The notes below the pieces were generated by a model. That model saw nothing but the letters and a program-made list of their open reading frames with translations, had not been told where the DNA came from and did not search any database. Shown piece by piece: positions 17,067 through 24,995 of a DNA stretch of 64,000 bases; position 1 is the first letter of the stretch; every line of letters starts with the position of its first letter. Made by a program: the position numbers and the translations under genes. The stretch spans positions 925,838-989,837 of the forward strand of contig NZ_SODP01000002.1 in assembly GCF_004365355.1 (NCBI RefSeq). The letters are read 5' to 3'. The DNA is from Kribbella pratensis (GTDB lineage: Bacteria > Actinomycetota > Actinomycetes > Propionibacteriales > Kribbellaceae).

Positions 17067-18058
17067 TCCCGGGCGGAGTCCTCGCCTTCGATGCCGGCAA
17101 CAGCAAGACCGACGTCGCACTGGTCGCCGCGGACGGGACAGTGCTCGGTACGGCGCGTGGTGGCGGGTTCGAGCCACAGAAGCTCGGACCGGTCGCCGCG
17201 GTGGCCGGGCTGGAACCGCTGGTACGCGCTGCCGCGGCAGAAGCCGGACTGCGACTGGGCGACGTACCGCTGGTGCAGCAGATCTCGGCGTGCCTGGCGA
17301 ACGCCGACCTGCCGATCGAGGTGGAACAGCTGACCGCTGTCTTCGAGGACTGTGGTTGGGCGGAGTCGGTGTACGTCACCAACGACACCTTCGCCCTGCT
17401 GCGCTCCGGGGTGGACGAACCGCGTGGTGTGGCAGTGGTTTGCGGTGCAGGGATCAACTGCTCCGGGATGCTCCCCGACGGACGGACCGCCCGCTTCACC
17501 GCGCTGGGGAAGCTGACCGGCGACTGGGGCGGCGGTGCGCAACTGGCCGAGGAGGCGTTCTTTTCGGCGTCGCGCGCAGAGGACGGCCGCGGCCCGGCGA
17601 CCGCGCTCCTCACCGCGCTGCCGGCGCACTACGGCTTGCCGTCACTGGCTGCGGTGATCGAGGCGTTGCACCTCGGCGACTTCCCGGCGCCGCGGCAGCT
17701 GGAGGCCGTGCCGGTGCTGTTCCAGGTCGCGGCCGCCGGCGACACCGTTGCCTTGGGCATCATTCAGCAACAGGCCGAGGAGATCGTCGCGATGGCGGTC
17801 AGCGCGTTGCGGCGGCTCGAGCTGCTCGGTGAGCCCGTCACCGTCGTACTCGGTGGTGGCGTCCTGACCGCGGGGCACTCGGTCCTGCTCGACCGCGTGA
17901 CGGGTCTGCTCGCCGACGTCGCTCCGAAGGCAGTCCCGCGCGTGGTCGACGTACCGCCGGTCGTGGGTGCGGCGCTGCTCGGACTTGACCACACGGCCGC
18001 CGGAGCGAGCGCCCAGGAGCGCCTACGCGCAGCCTTCGCGCCGCCACCGGCCGCCTGA
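17054..18058 (+). CDS. BadF/BadG/BcrA-type N-acetylglucosamine kinase-like ATPase
   Basis: A 334-aa protein of the ASKHA fold. Phosphate-1 motif LAFDAGNSKTDVALVAADG is at 9-27, VVCGAGINCSG is the second phosphate site, and VVLGGGVLTAG the adenosine motif; TGDWGGGAQLAEEA matches GlcNAc kinases of this family. It would phosphorylate an amino sugar or sugar from GH4 metabolism. GTG 17054 overlaps the GH4 3' end by 13 bp, indicating translational coupling. Substrate assignment is inference. Confidence 0.87.
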   Translation: MGALVPGGVLAFDAGNSKTDVALVAADGTVLGTARGGGFEPQKLGPVAAVAGLEPLVRAAAAEAGLRLGDVPLVQQISACLANADLPIEVEQLTAVFEDCGWAESVYVTNDTFALLRSGVDEPRGVAVVCGAGINCSGMLPDGRTARFTALGKLTGDWGGGAQLAEEAFFSASRAEDGRGPATALLTALPAHYGLPSLAAVIEALHLGDFPAPRQLEAVPVLFQVAAAGDTVALGIIQQQAEEIVAMAVSALRRLELLGEPVTVVLGGGVLTAGHSVLLDRVTGLLADVAPKAVPRVVDVPPVVGAALLGLDHTAAGASAQERLRAAFAPPPAA

Positions 18059-18069
18059 CCCGGCCCTCC

Positions 18070-18097
18070 TCCCACCCGAGCGGAGCGAGGGGTGGGG
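18070..18097. terminator. Hairpin after the kinase gene
   Basis: TCCCACCC at 18070-18077 pairs with the G-rich GGGTGGG at 18090-18096 across a short GAGCGGAGCGAG-type loop, 12 bp after the kinase stop. This closes the ROK-GH4-kinase operon. Confidence 0.55.
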
Positions 18098-18188
18098 ATG
18101 TTGCAGCACTGTTTCATTGGGGACTGATGCAAACTCCCGCGCGTGATGTGGCGTCCCACGAGTAGGACCACATCCACTCGGGAGGTCG

Positions 18189-18914
18189 ATGATGATTCGA
18201 AGGATCATAGGTCTGGGCGGTACGACGGCCCTCGCAGTCAGTGCGCCATTCGTTCTCACCGCGGCCGGAGCACCGGCCAACGCAACCACGACCACGACCA
18301 CGACCAGCTGTAGCCGGCTCGCGTCTGCGACGAACATCTCCGCTGCGGCGTACGCCGACCGCTTGGTGCGCGCGTGGGGCAGCGGTGCGACCGCGACCGC
18401 CAACTGCTACGCGTCGACGGCTGTTACCCGCACGCTCTACGGACAGGCATTGCCCGGTGGCATCCACTGGCGCCGGGTCTCGACCGAAGGCGCCGCCGGC
18501 ACGATCTACGTGACGTACCACGACGACGCTCGCGGCGGGAACCTCACGATCGGCGTACAGAACGTCGGTCTGCGCGCGGCGAACGGCTGGCACGCGGCGT
18601 ACACCGCCAAGTTCAGCGGCGAGCCGCGGGCCTGGAACGCGGTCCAGTGGTCGGACAATCTGGTCCGGGCCTGGGGACGCGGTGACACCAAGTGGACTGC
18701 GTACTACGCGACGCCGACCGCGGCCGCACAACTGCACAAGGTCGCCGCGAAGGGCGGTTCGCACTGGACGCGCAGCTCCGCCGAGGGCGCGGCCGGTACG
18801 ACGTACGTGACGTACCGGAACGACGTCACCAGGCACACGCTGGTGATCGGTGTGTCGAACGTCGGGCTGTCCCAGGGCGACGCACACGCGGCGTACACGG
18901 TGCGGTACCACTGA
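18189..18914 (+). CDS. Secreted protein with two ~85-residue repeats
   Basis: A 241-aa protein with a Sec signal peptide (MMIRRIIGLGGTTALAVSAP, cleavage near APANA, 31-35) followed by a Thr run from a 6-bp ACCACG repeat. Two tandem repeats follow: one around LVRAWGSGATATANCYA ... GIHWRRVSTEGAAGTIYVTYHDD ... NVGLRAANGWHAAYTAKF, and one around LVRAWGRGDTKWTAYYA ... GSHWTRSSAEGAAGTTYVTYRND ... NVGLSQGDAHAAYTVRY. Each looks like a small NTF2-like or lipocalin-like unit. Function is unknown. GGGAGGTCG precedes ATG 18189 or 18192. Confidence 0.8.
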   Translation: MMIRRIIGLGGTTALAVSAPFVLTAAGAPANATTTTTTTSCSRLASATNISAAAYADRLVRAWGSGATATANCYASTAVTRTLYGQALPGGIHWRRVSTEGAAGTIYVTYHDDARGGNLTIGVQNVGLRAANGWHAAYTAKFSGEPRAWNAVQWSDNLVRAWGRGDTKWTAYYATPTAAAQLHKVAAKGGSHWTRSSAEGAAGTTYVTYRNDVTRHTLVIGVSNVGLSQGDAHAAYTVRYH

Positions 18915-18938
18915 TGGCTTGAGCTCGTCCTGTTGAGG

Positions 18939-18954
18939 TGTAATCATGATTACA
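18939..18954. promoter_or_regulatory. Perfect 16-bp palindrome over a start codon
   Basis: TGTAATCATGATTACA is a perfect inverted repeat whose last base is the A of the ATG at 18954. No Shine-Dalgarno lies at normal distance, so the gene may be leaderless and the palindrome both promoter and operator. The binding protein is unknown; the encoded 176-aa protein is a candidate autoregulator. Confidence 0.55.
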
Positions 18955-19484
18955 TGAGTACACAGACCGAGCAGGAGAAGGTGCGGGGCTGGCTGACCGG
19001 GCGGTTGCCGGGCGACTGGTTCGAGGGTGAGCCCGAGCTGTCGATCGACCGGGACGAGATCCTGATCGTCGGCCGGATCCCCGCACCCGAGCAGAGCAAG
19101 GACGTGAGCGACTCCGAGCGCTCCGCCGCCGAGGCAGGCCGGATCAAGCAGTTCCGCGAGGACACCCGGGACCACCGGATCGAGATCGCCCGCGAGCTCG
19201 AGCACGCCACCCGCCGCAAGGTCGCCTGGGGCGTCCGTTGCGGCGAGACCAGGACGATCTTCACCTCGCTGTCCGCACCGGTGATGACCCGCCTGCGCCA
19301 GCCCGAACGCCAGGTCCTCGACACGCTCGTCGACGCCGGCGTGGCCCGCTCCCGCAGCGACGCCCTCGGCTGGTGCGTCAAGCTGGTCGCCCAGCACAGC
19401 GAAAGCTGGCTGTCCGACCTCCGCGAAGCCATGCGCAAGGTCGAGGACGTCCGCGAAGCAGGCCCCGACACCTCGGAGAGCTGA
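18954..19484 (+). CDS. Conserved small actinobacterial protein, unknown function
   Basis: A 176-aa charged, soluble protein. The N-terminal part (GWLTGRLPGDWFEGEPELSI then DEILIVGRIP) looks like a small alpha/beta domain. The central HRIEIARELEHATRRKVAWG is basic and helical, and the C-terminus (LDTLVDAGVARSRSDALGWC, then KLVAQHSESWLSDLREAM) has the spacing of a ribbon-helix-helix or helical DNA-binding segment, which is only a suggestion. The start overlaps the palindrome. It is convergent with helR, 3 bp apart. Confidence 0.8.
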   Translation: MSTQTEQEKVRGWLTGRLPGDWFEGEPELSIDRDEILIVGRIPAPEQSKDVSDSERSAAEAGRIKQFREDTRDHRIEIARELEHATRRKVAWGVRCGETRTIFTSLSAPVMTRLRQPERQVLDTLVDAGVARSRSDALGWCVKLVAQHSESWLSDLREAMRKVEDVREAGPDTSES

Positions 19485-19487
19485 CCC

Positions 19488-21635
19488 TCACGAGGTCGTG
19501 AGGATCACCAACTGCTGGGTCGCGCGGGTCATGGCGACGTAGCGGTCGACTGCTCCCTCGAAGGTCTCGGGATCGATGAGTACGACGAGGTCGAACTCGA
19601 GGCCCTTCGACAGGGCCGGCGTCAGCGAGCGGATACGTGCTGTCGTCGGTACTGCGTCGCCGCCGGCGCTGATCACGCAGGCAACGCCATCGCCCTCTTC
19701 GGCGAGCCAGGCGTCGAGGATCGAGCCCAGGTCGGCGACCGAGCCGTGGACCACCGGACGGTCGCCCTTGCGGATGGACGTCGGAACATTTGCGTCCGGA
19801 AGGACTGCCCGGATGACCGGCTCGGCCTCGGCCATCACCTGTTCCGGCGTTCTGTAGTTGACGGTCAGGGTCGCCACGTTGATCTGGTCGAGCCCGACCC
19901 GCTCGAGCCGTTCCGGCCAGGTCTCCGTGAAACCGTGCCTGGCCTGAGCGCGGTCGCCGACGATCGTGAAGCTTCGCGACGGGCAGCGGAGCAGCAGCAT
20001 CTGCCACTCGGCGTCGGTCAGCTCCTGCGCTTCGTCCACGACGACGTGTGCGAACGGACCGGCCAGCAGGTCCGGGTCCTTGTGGACCAGCCCGGCCGGG
20101 TCGACCAACGCGTCGGTGAAGTCCTCACCGCGCAGCATCGACACGAGTCCCCCGCCGTACTCGTCGTCGCCGGCCGCGATCAGGTTGTCGACGACCTCGG
20201 ACATGCGTGCCCGCTCCGCCGCGGCCGCTGCCTTCCGCCGGCGTGTACGCCGCGATGCCTCGGGATCGCCGACCCGGAGCCGGGCAGCATCGAGGAACGG
20301 CAGGTCTTGCAGCGTGAACGCGTACGGGTCCTCGCGCTGCAACAGCTTGACCTCTTCGGGTTCGAGCCACGGCGCACACCTGCGCAGGTACGCCGGGACG
20401 GACCACAGATCCGCGACGACGTCGTTCGGTTCGATCAACGGCCAGGCCTTGTCGAACGTCGTCCGCAGGTCTTCGTTCTGTTCCAGGGATCTGCGCAGCA
20501 TCTCTTCCGGGGTGTCCTCGTCGTCCTGCTTGTCGATCAGGATCGTCAACAGCTCTTCCCAGACCAGGTCGCGCGCTTCGTTGTGCGGCGTACCGGGATC
20601 GGGCGCTTCGAACGCGTCGGTCCAGTCGGCCGCCGTGAGTTCGAGCTCGGACCAGTGGGTCTCGACGATCATTCGCTTCGTCGGCGCTTCCTCGTAGAGC
20701 CGGACGGCCGGTTCGATCGCTGTCACCAGTTCGGCCGACGATTTCAGCAGTGCGACGTCGGGATCGTCCTCGGGCTTCGCCGCGGCGCCTTCGGGCACGA
20801 GGTCCCGGAGCGTGCACGTTCGCACGCCCTCCTCGCCCAGGCTGGGCAGGACGTCGGCGACGTACGCCAGGTACGGCTGGTGCGGGCCGACGAACAGTAC
20901 GCCGCCATGCCGCTCGCCGAGCCGTGGATCGGAGTACAGCAGGTACGCCGAACGGTGCAGCGCGACAACCGTCTTCCCGGTGCCCGGACCGCCGTCGACG
21001 ACGAGCGCACCGCGGGAACCCGCACGGATGATCGCGTCCTGGTCGGCCTGGATCGTCCCGAGTACGTCGCGCATGCGAGGCGACCGGCTGCTGCCGAGGC
21101 TGGCGATGAACGCGGACTGGTCGTCGAGCGCCGCGGCGTGTCCTGCGAACTCGTCGGCGTTGAAGACCTCGTCCCAGTAGTCGCTGATCCGGCCACGGGT
21201 CCAGCGATACCTGCGCCGGCTGACCAGGCCCATCGGGTTGCCGTGCGTCGCTCCGAAGAAGGGCTCGGCCGCCGGTGAACGCCAGTCGATCAGCAGGCGG
21301 CGACCTTCGCTGTCGGTGAGGCCGAGGCGTCCGACGTACACAGGCTGCTCGGGGTCATCCGCGCTGACGACGTGGCCCAGACACAGGTCGAGGCCGAAGC
21401 GACTGAGGAGGCGGAGACGGGTCGTCAACCGGTGGACCTCGAGGTCGCGGTCCATCGCCTCCTGGCCGATGCCACCAGGTGCCTTACGGGCGGTCTCGAG
21501 ACGGTCGGTCAGGTCGGCGATCGATTGCTGCAGGGTCTCCGCGATGGCCGCGAAGTGTTTCTCGTCGTCGGCGATCAGTGCCGGGTCGGCTTTGGCGGCA
21601 AGGTGTTCGGGAAGGTCGAACGCACTGGTGGGCAC
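19488..21635 (-). CDS. helR: HelR-type RNA polymerase recycling ATPase (HelD/UvrD-like)
   Basis: A 715-aa SF1-type ATPase without a strand-separation core. The N-terminus (SAFDLPEHLAAKADPALIADDEKHFAAI) and coiled stretch DLTDRLETARKAP are those of HelR, the HelD-class protein that displaces rifamycins and recycles stalled RNA polymerase. Walker A is GGPGTGKTVVALHR, Walker B FAHVVVDEAQELTD; motif III GDRAQARHGF and a C-terminal VDRYVAMTRATQQLVILT are intact. GTG 21635 is the start. A rifamycin-associated-element-like palindrome lies 25 bp upstream, supporting rifamycin-inducible expression. Confidence 0.88.
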   Translation of the reverse strand: MPTSAFDLPEHLAAKADPALIADDEKHFAAIAETLQQSIADLTDRLETARKAPGGIGQEAMDRDLEVHRLTTRLRLLSRFGLDLCLGHVVSADDPEQPVYVGRLGLTDSEGRRLLIDWRSPAAEPFFGATHGNPMGLVSRRRYRWTRGRISDYWDEVFNADEFAGHAAALDDQSAFIASLGSSRSPRMRDVLGTIQADQDAIIRAGSRGALVVDGGPGTGKTVVALHRSAYLLYSDPRLGERHGGVLFVGPHQPYLAYVADVLPSLGEEGVRTCTLRDLVPEGAAAKPEDDPDVALLKSSAELVTAIEPAVRLYEEAPTKRMIVETHWSELELTAADWTDAFEAPDPGTPHNEARDLVWEELLTILIDKQDDEDTPEEMLRRSLEQNEDLRTTFDKAWPLIEPNDVVADLWSVPAYLRRCAPWLEPEEVKLLQREDPYAFTLQDLPFLDAARLRVGDPEASRRTRRRKAAAAAERARMSEVVDNLIAAGDDEYGGGLVSMLRGEDFTDALVDPAGLVHKDPDLLAGPFAHVVVDEAQELTDAEWQMLLLRCPSRSFTIVGDRAQARHGFTETWPERLERVGLDQINVATLTVNYRTPEQVMAEAEPVIRAVLPDANVPTSIRKGDRPVVHGSVADLGSILDAWLAEEGDGVACVISAGGDAVPTTARIRSLTPALSKGLEFDLVVLIDPETFEGAVDRYVAMTRATQQLVILTTS

Positions 21636-21659
21636 GGCGGCGATTCTGAAGCACGAGGT

Positions 21660-21677
21660 GGGGCTTGCGGCAAGCCC
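21660..21677. promoter_or_regulatory. Rifamycin-associated element (RAE)-like palindrome
   Basis: GGGGCTTGCGGCAAGCCC contains a perfect 8-1-8 inverted repeat (21661-21677). It closely matches the element I recall upstream of rifamycin-resistance genes (GGGGCTTGCGGCAAG core), and it sits just before the helR start, between it and a TATAAC-like -10 at about 21684-21689 on the minus strand. Confidence 0.7.
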
Positions 21678-21696
21678 GGTCGTCGGTTATAGATTG

Positions 21697-21736
21697 GAAA
21701 TAGAGGGGAACACGTTTCTGTGCTCCCCTCTATTTC
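21697..21736. terminator. Hairpin terminator after the MscS-like gene
   Basis: GAAATAGAGGGGA at 21697-21709 and its perfect complement at 21724-21736 form a 13-bp stem with a 14-nt loop. It lies 8 bp beyond the stop of the minus-strand channel gene and before the helR promoter. The AT-rich stem base may also serve as a U-tract. Confidence 0.75.
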
Positions 21737-21744
21737 TTTGCCTT

Positions 21745-22575
21745 CTACTGGCCGGACTGCCAGTTGGCGTTCGGCTGGGTGCCGTTGGAGTAGCCGGCGC
21801 TGTGTGCCGCAGGGTGCTGCTGCGCGGGAGGCATCGGCTGCTGGTAACCGTTGTCGTAGCCGCCCTGGGCCGGGTACGACGGCGTACCGTTCATCGGGTT
21901 CTGGTCCGCGGACGGCTTCATCATCTTGTCGCGGTCGAACAGGTTGGCCAATGCGCGGCCGGCCATCTCGCGGCCCCCGAGGCCGAAAGCAAGACCGAGG
22001 GCGAGCGCGGCGCCGGCGAGCACGATCAGCAGCGTGTTGCCGGTCAACTGGACCGCGATCCCGAGCTGGGTCAGCGCGGCGAACGCGGCGTACACGAGGA
22101 TCGCGTACTTACCCACCTTGGCGAGCGTTTCGTTGCCGGTGGCACCGCGGATGATCGCGGCCAGGAAGTTCGCGAACAGCGCCGCCAGGCAGATGATCAC
22201 GATCGCGGCGAAGATCCGCGGGATGTAGCCGAGCATGTCGCTCATGAAGTTCGAGATCTCCGGTACGCCGAGCGCGGAGGCGAACATCGTGAAGCTGATC
22301 AGGAACACGAACCAGAACACGACCTTGCCCAGCATCGCCGAAGCGGTCAGCCCCGTGCCCGACCGTTGCAGCACACCGGAAACGCCGGCTCTGTCCATCC
22401 ATTGATCGAAGCCGACCCGGCCGAGCAACTTGCCGACGAGTTTGCCGAGCACCTTGGCGACGAAGTAGCCGATCACCAGGATGACCAGACCGCCGAGCAG
22501 GTTCGGGATGAACGACAGCAACTTGCTGAAGGCATCTTCGAACGGCCCGGTGAAGTCGATCGCTAATGCGGACAT
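21745..22575 (-). CDS. MscS-like / conserved-TM-helix channel protein
   Basis: A 276-aa membrane protein with about five hydrophobic segments. LLSFIPNLLGGLVILVIGYF and LGYIPRIFAAIVIICLAALF are the paired conserved-TM-helix repeats seen in small mechanosensitive-channel relatives. The last helix (LALGLAFGLGGREMAGRALANL) resembles the pore-lining TM3 of MscS. The beta domain of MscS is lacking; instead there is a Pro/Gln/Asn-rich tail (about 225-276). It is probably an osmotic-stress channel or a scaffold. ATG 22575 has GGAAGGA upstream. Confidence 0.85.
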   Translation of the reverse strand: MSALAIDFTGPFEDAFSKLLSFIPNLLGGLVILVIGYFVAKVLGKLVGKLLGRVGFDQWMDRAGVSGVLQRSGTGLTASAMLGKVVFWFVFLISFTMFASALGVPEISNFMSDMLGYIPRIFAAIVIICLAALFANFLAAIIRGATGNETLAKVGKYAILVYAAFAALTQLGIAVQLTGNTLLIVLAGAALALGLAFGLGGREMAGRALANLFDRDKMMKPSADQNPMNGTPSYPAQGGYDNGYQQPMPPAQQHPAAHSAGYSNGTQPNANWQSGQ

Positions 22576-22755
22576 CGGGACTTCCTTCCGAATTGGCCCG
22601 CATCCGCTGTCGCGCAGCACTGCACACGACCCCGGCACACGGGCGGATGCAGTGGTGTCCAGTATTACTCGTACCCTTGGTTGCGCAGGGCAAACAGCCC
22701 GCTACGGCGGGTCCCGCTAGGAAAAGTGTTTGCATAAGTTTGAGATGCTGCGACC

Positions 22756-23211
22756 ATGCCCGAAACCGTGATCCGCCGCGCCACAGCCGCCGATGTCGGC
22801 CCGATCGTCGCGATGATCGCCGACGACCAGCTAGGCGCCACCCGCGAGTCGCTCGACGATCTCACCCCGTACCTGGCCGCCTTCGAGCAGATCGATGGTG
22901 ATCCCAACCAGTTGCTGATGGTTGCTGATCGCAACAACGAGGTCATCGGCACGCTGCAGCTGACGATCATCCCGGGCCTGTCCCGCCGGGGCTCCACCCG
23001 CGGCCTGATCGAAGCCGTCCGGGTAGCGGCACCCGCCCGCGGCTCGGGCCTCGGCACCAAGCTCATCCAGTGGGCCATCGAAGAATCCCGCACCCGAGGC
23101 TGCACCCTCGTCCAACTGACCTCGGACAAAACCCGCACCAACGCCCACCGCTTCTACACGAACCTCGGCTTCACCAACTCCCACGAGGGCTTCAAACTCA
23201 AACTCCGGTAG
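22756..23211 (+). CDS. GNAT family N-acetyltransferase
   Basis: A 151-aa single-domain acetyltransferase. It starts IRRATAADVGPIVAMIADDQ; the acetyl-CoA site is EAVRVAAPARGSGLGTKLIQ (R/Q-x-x-G-x-G/A type), and RFYTNLGFTNSHEGFKLKL is the typical C-terminus. Substrate unknown. It is convergent with the metallopeptidase array, 3 bp from its last stop. Confidence 0.9.
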   Translation: MPETVIRRATAADVGPIVAMIADDQLGATRESLDDLTPYLAAFEQIDGDPNQLLMVADRNNEVIGTLQLTIIPGLSRRGSTRGLIEAVRVAAPARGSGLGTKLIQWAIEESRTRGCTLVQLTSDKTRTNAHRFYTNLGFTNSHEGFKLKLR

Positions 23212-23214
23212 CGG

Positions 23215-24117
23215 TCAGCTGACGCGCTTGGCGGGGGCGGTGAAGGTGTTGCAGGAGGCGGGGTTGGTGGTGGCGAAGGCTCGGATGGTCCAGTAGCCGT
23301 GGTTCTTGCGGGAGCCGTGGTCTCGGACGGTGCTGTATTCGTCGCCGACGTGCTGGACGATCGAGCGCCAGATGCCGAGGCGGCGGCCGGAGAGGGCGAA
23401 GGTCTGTTTGTTGGCGCCGAGGAACGCGGCGCCCAGGCAGCTCGCCTGCAGTTCCTTGCGGCGCATCACCTCGAGCTGGCCGGCTTCGGACTTCCCGCGC
23501 ATCAGCTCGTTGTACAGCGTGAGAATCCCGACCGACCGCTGGACGTGATGGCCGTACTCGTGTGCGACGAGCTGCTCGAAGTCGATCAGGTTCGCGACCG
23601 GATCGTCCGCGTCGAGGAACTCCTCCCACTCCAGGCAGATCTTCCCGGTCATGCCGCTCCAGTGGTAGAACGCGTCGGAGTTCGCCGGCGGATCCAGGCA
23701 CTCCGGCGTCGCCTCGGGGTGGCGCATGCTGTAGGCGAAGACCTCCGGCGGCACCAGGTAGGCGTCGGACCTCTCCACCATCGGCGCCCACGCCTTGTCC
23801 ATGCACGCGACCAGCACCTTGGCGTAGGCGACCATCCCCGCCTTCGACGTCAGGTCGGGCCGCGGCAACGAGCATCGCACCGCAGGCACCTTACCCGCGG
23901 TGTAGAGCTTGTTGTGGATGACGCCGTCCGCGAGGTCGATCGAGATCGGATCCGACGGCGTGCTCACCACCGCGACCGGCGTCGGAGTCGGTGTTGAGGT
24001 TGTCGGTGTCAGCGTCGGCGTCGGTACGGCGGCAGTCGGCGAACTGTTCGGCGCGCAAGCGCTGACGGAGAGCACGCACAGCGCGGCGACTACCGCCAGG
24101 CGGTTCGGGATCTTCAC
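23215..24117 (-). CDS. YpfJ-like neutral zinc metallopeptidase, lipoprotein (array copy 4)
   Basis: A 300-aa protein, last in transcription order of four tandem paralogs. The N-terminus is a lipoprotein signal with lipobox LSVSAC (Cys21), then a Thr/Pro linker. The metallopeptidase domain starts at HNKLYTAGKVPAVRC and has HEYGHH (zinc motif 186-190) and MRRKELQASC with the probable third ligand Glu222. It ends SCNTFTAPAKRVS. All catalytic residues are present. GTG 24117 overlaps the stop of the preceding gene by 4 bp (GTGA). Confidence 0.88.
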   Translation of the reverse strand: MKIPNRLAVVAALCVLSVSACAPNSSPTAAVPTPTLTPTTSTPTPTPVAVVSTPSDPISIDLADGVIHNKLYTAGKVPAVRCSLPRPDLTSKAGMVAYAKVLVACMDKAWAPMVERSDAYLVPPEVFAYSMRHPEATPECLDPPANSDAFYHWSGMTGKICLEWEEFLDADDPVANLIDFEQLVAHEYGHHVQRSVGILTLYNELMRGKSEAGQLEVMRRKELQASCLGAAFLGANKQTFALSGRRLGIWRSIVQHVGDEYSTVRDHGSRKNHGYWTIRAFATTNPASCNTFTAPAKRVS

Positions 24118-24995
24118 GTGACTCGCTCTGCGGGGACGGACCAGGTGTTGCAGGCGGAGGGGGATTTGGCTTTGAAGGCGGCTTGGGCCCAGGCGGTGCT
24201 GCTCTTGCGCGAGCCGTGGTCCGGTTGGACCGTCGGTGCGTCGTCATCGCCGGCGTACGCCGCATCCCGGTAGGCCTCGAGCCTTTCGCCGTACAGGTCG
24301 AGGGTCTGCTGATTCGCCCCGAGGAAGGCGGACGCGAAGCAGGACGCCTGCAGCTCGTGGCGGCGCATCTGCTCGAGGCGGGCCGCGCCGCTGGCCTCCG
24401 ACCAGCGATCGTCGAAGTACGACGAGATCCCGGTCAGCTGCTGCACGTGGTGGCCGAACTCGTGCGCCATCGTGAACTGGAGGTACACCCCGGCCCACAC
24501 GCGGTCGTCCGGACTCTCCTCGGTGAACTGGTCCCAGTCGAGATAGATCCCGGCGTCCGCGCAGTAGAAACCTTCGTCGTCCTTCCCGAAGATCCCGCAG
24601 CCCGTCTTCCAGCCCTGGTCGACGACGTACACGACGGTGGAGGAGTACACGACGTCCGCACGCTCGACCACCGGCTTCCAGGCCCGCTCGAGACAGCCCA
24701 GGACCGCGTTCGCGTACTGCTGCACTTCCTTCTGCGTCTGCAGCGGAATCTTCGGCAACTTGCAGGGCACCGCCGGCACCTGTCCCGCCGAGTAGATCTC
24801 GTTGTGGAGTAGGTAGAAGTCGCCCGGCGACTGGTACGTCGACCTCGCCGTCGGAGCAACCCGCGCCGGCCTTGACGCAACCGGCGTCGGACCAGGCGCC
24901 GTGCTCAACACCACAGCAGGCGCGGCCGACGGCGTACATCCAGCGGACAACACGAGGAGCAGTCCGGCCAGCGCCATCGCCGGCCCGCGGCGCAT
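24114..24995 (-). CDS. YpfJ-like neutral zinc metallopeptidase, lipoprotein (array copy 3)
   Basis: A 293-aa paralog of its neighbours. Signal peptide and lipobox LSAGC (Cys20), then a Pro/Ala linker and the domain from HNEIYSAGQVPAVPC. Zinc motif HEFGHH (178-182) and MRRHELQASCF with Glu214 are intact, and there are six cysteines (for example GCGIF, FYCAD) that could form disulphides outside the cell. ATG 24995 overlaps the preceding stop (TGATG), so the array is translationally coupled. Confidence 0.88.
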   Translation of the reverse strand: MRRGPAMALAGLLLVLSAGCTPSAAPAVVLSTAPGPTPVASRPARVAPTARSTYQSPGDFYLLHNEIYSAGQVPAVPCKLPKIPLQTQKEVQQYANAVLGCLERAWKPVVERADVVYSSTVVYVVDQGWKTGCGIFGKDDEGFYCADAGIYLDWDQFTEESPDDRVWAGVYLQFTMAHEFGHHVQQLTGISSYFDDRWSEASGAARLEQMRRHELQASCFASAFLGANQQTLDLYGERLEAYRDAAYAGDDDAPTVQPDHGSRKSSTAWAQAAFKAKSPSACNTWSVPAERVT

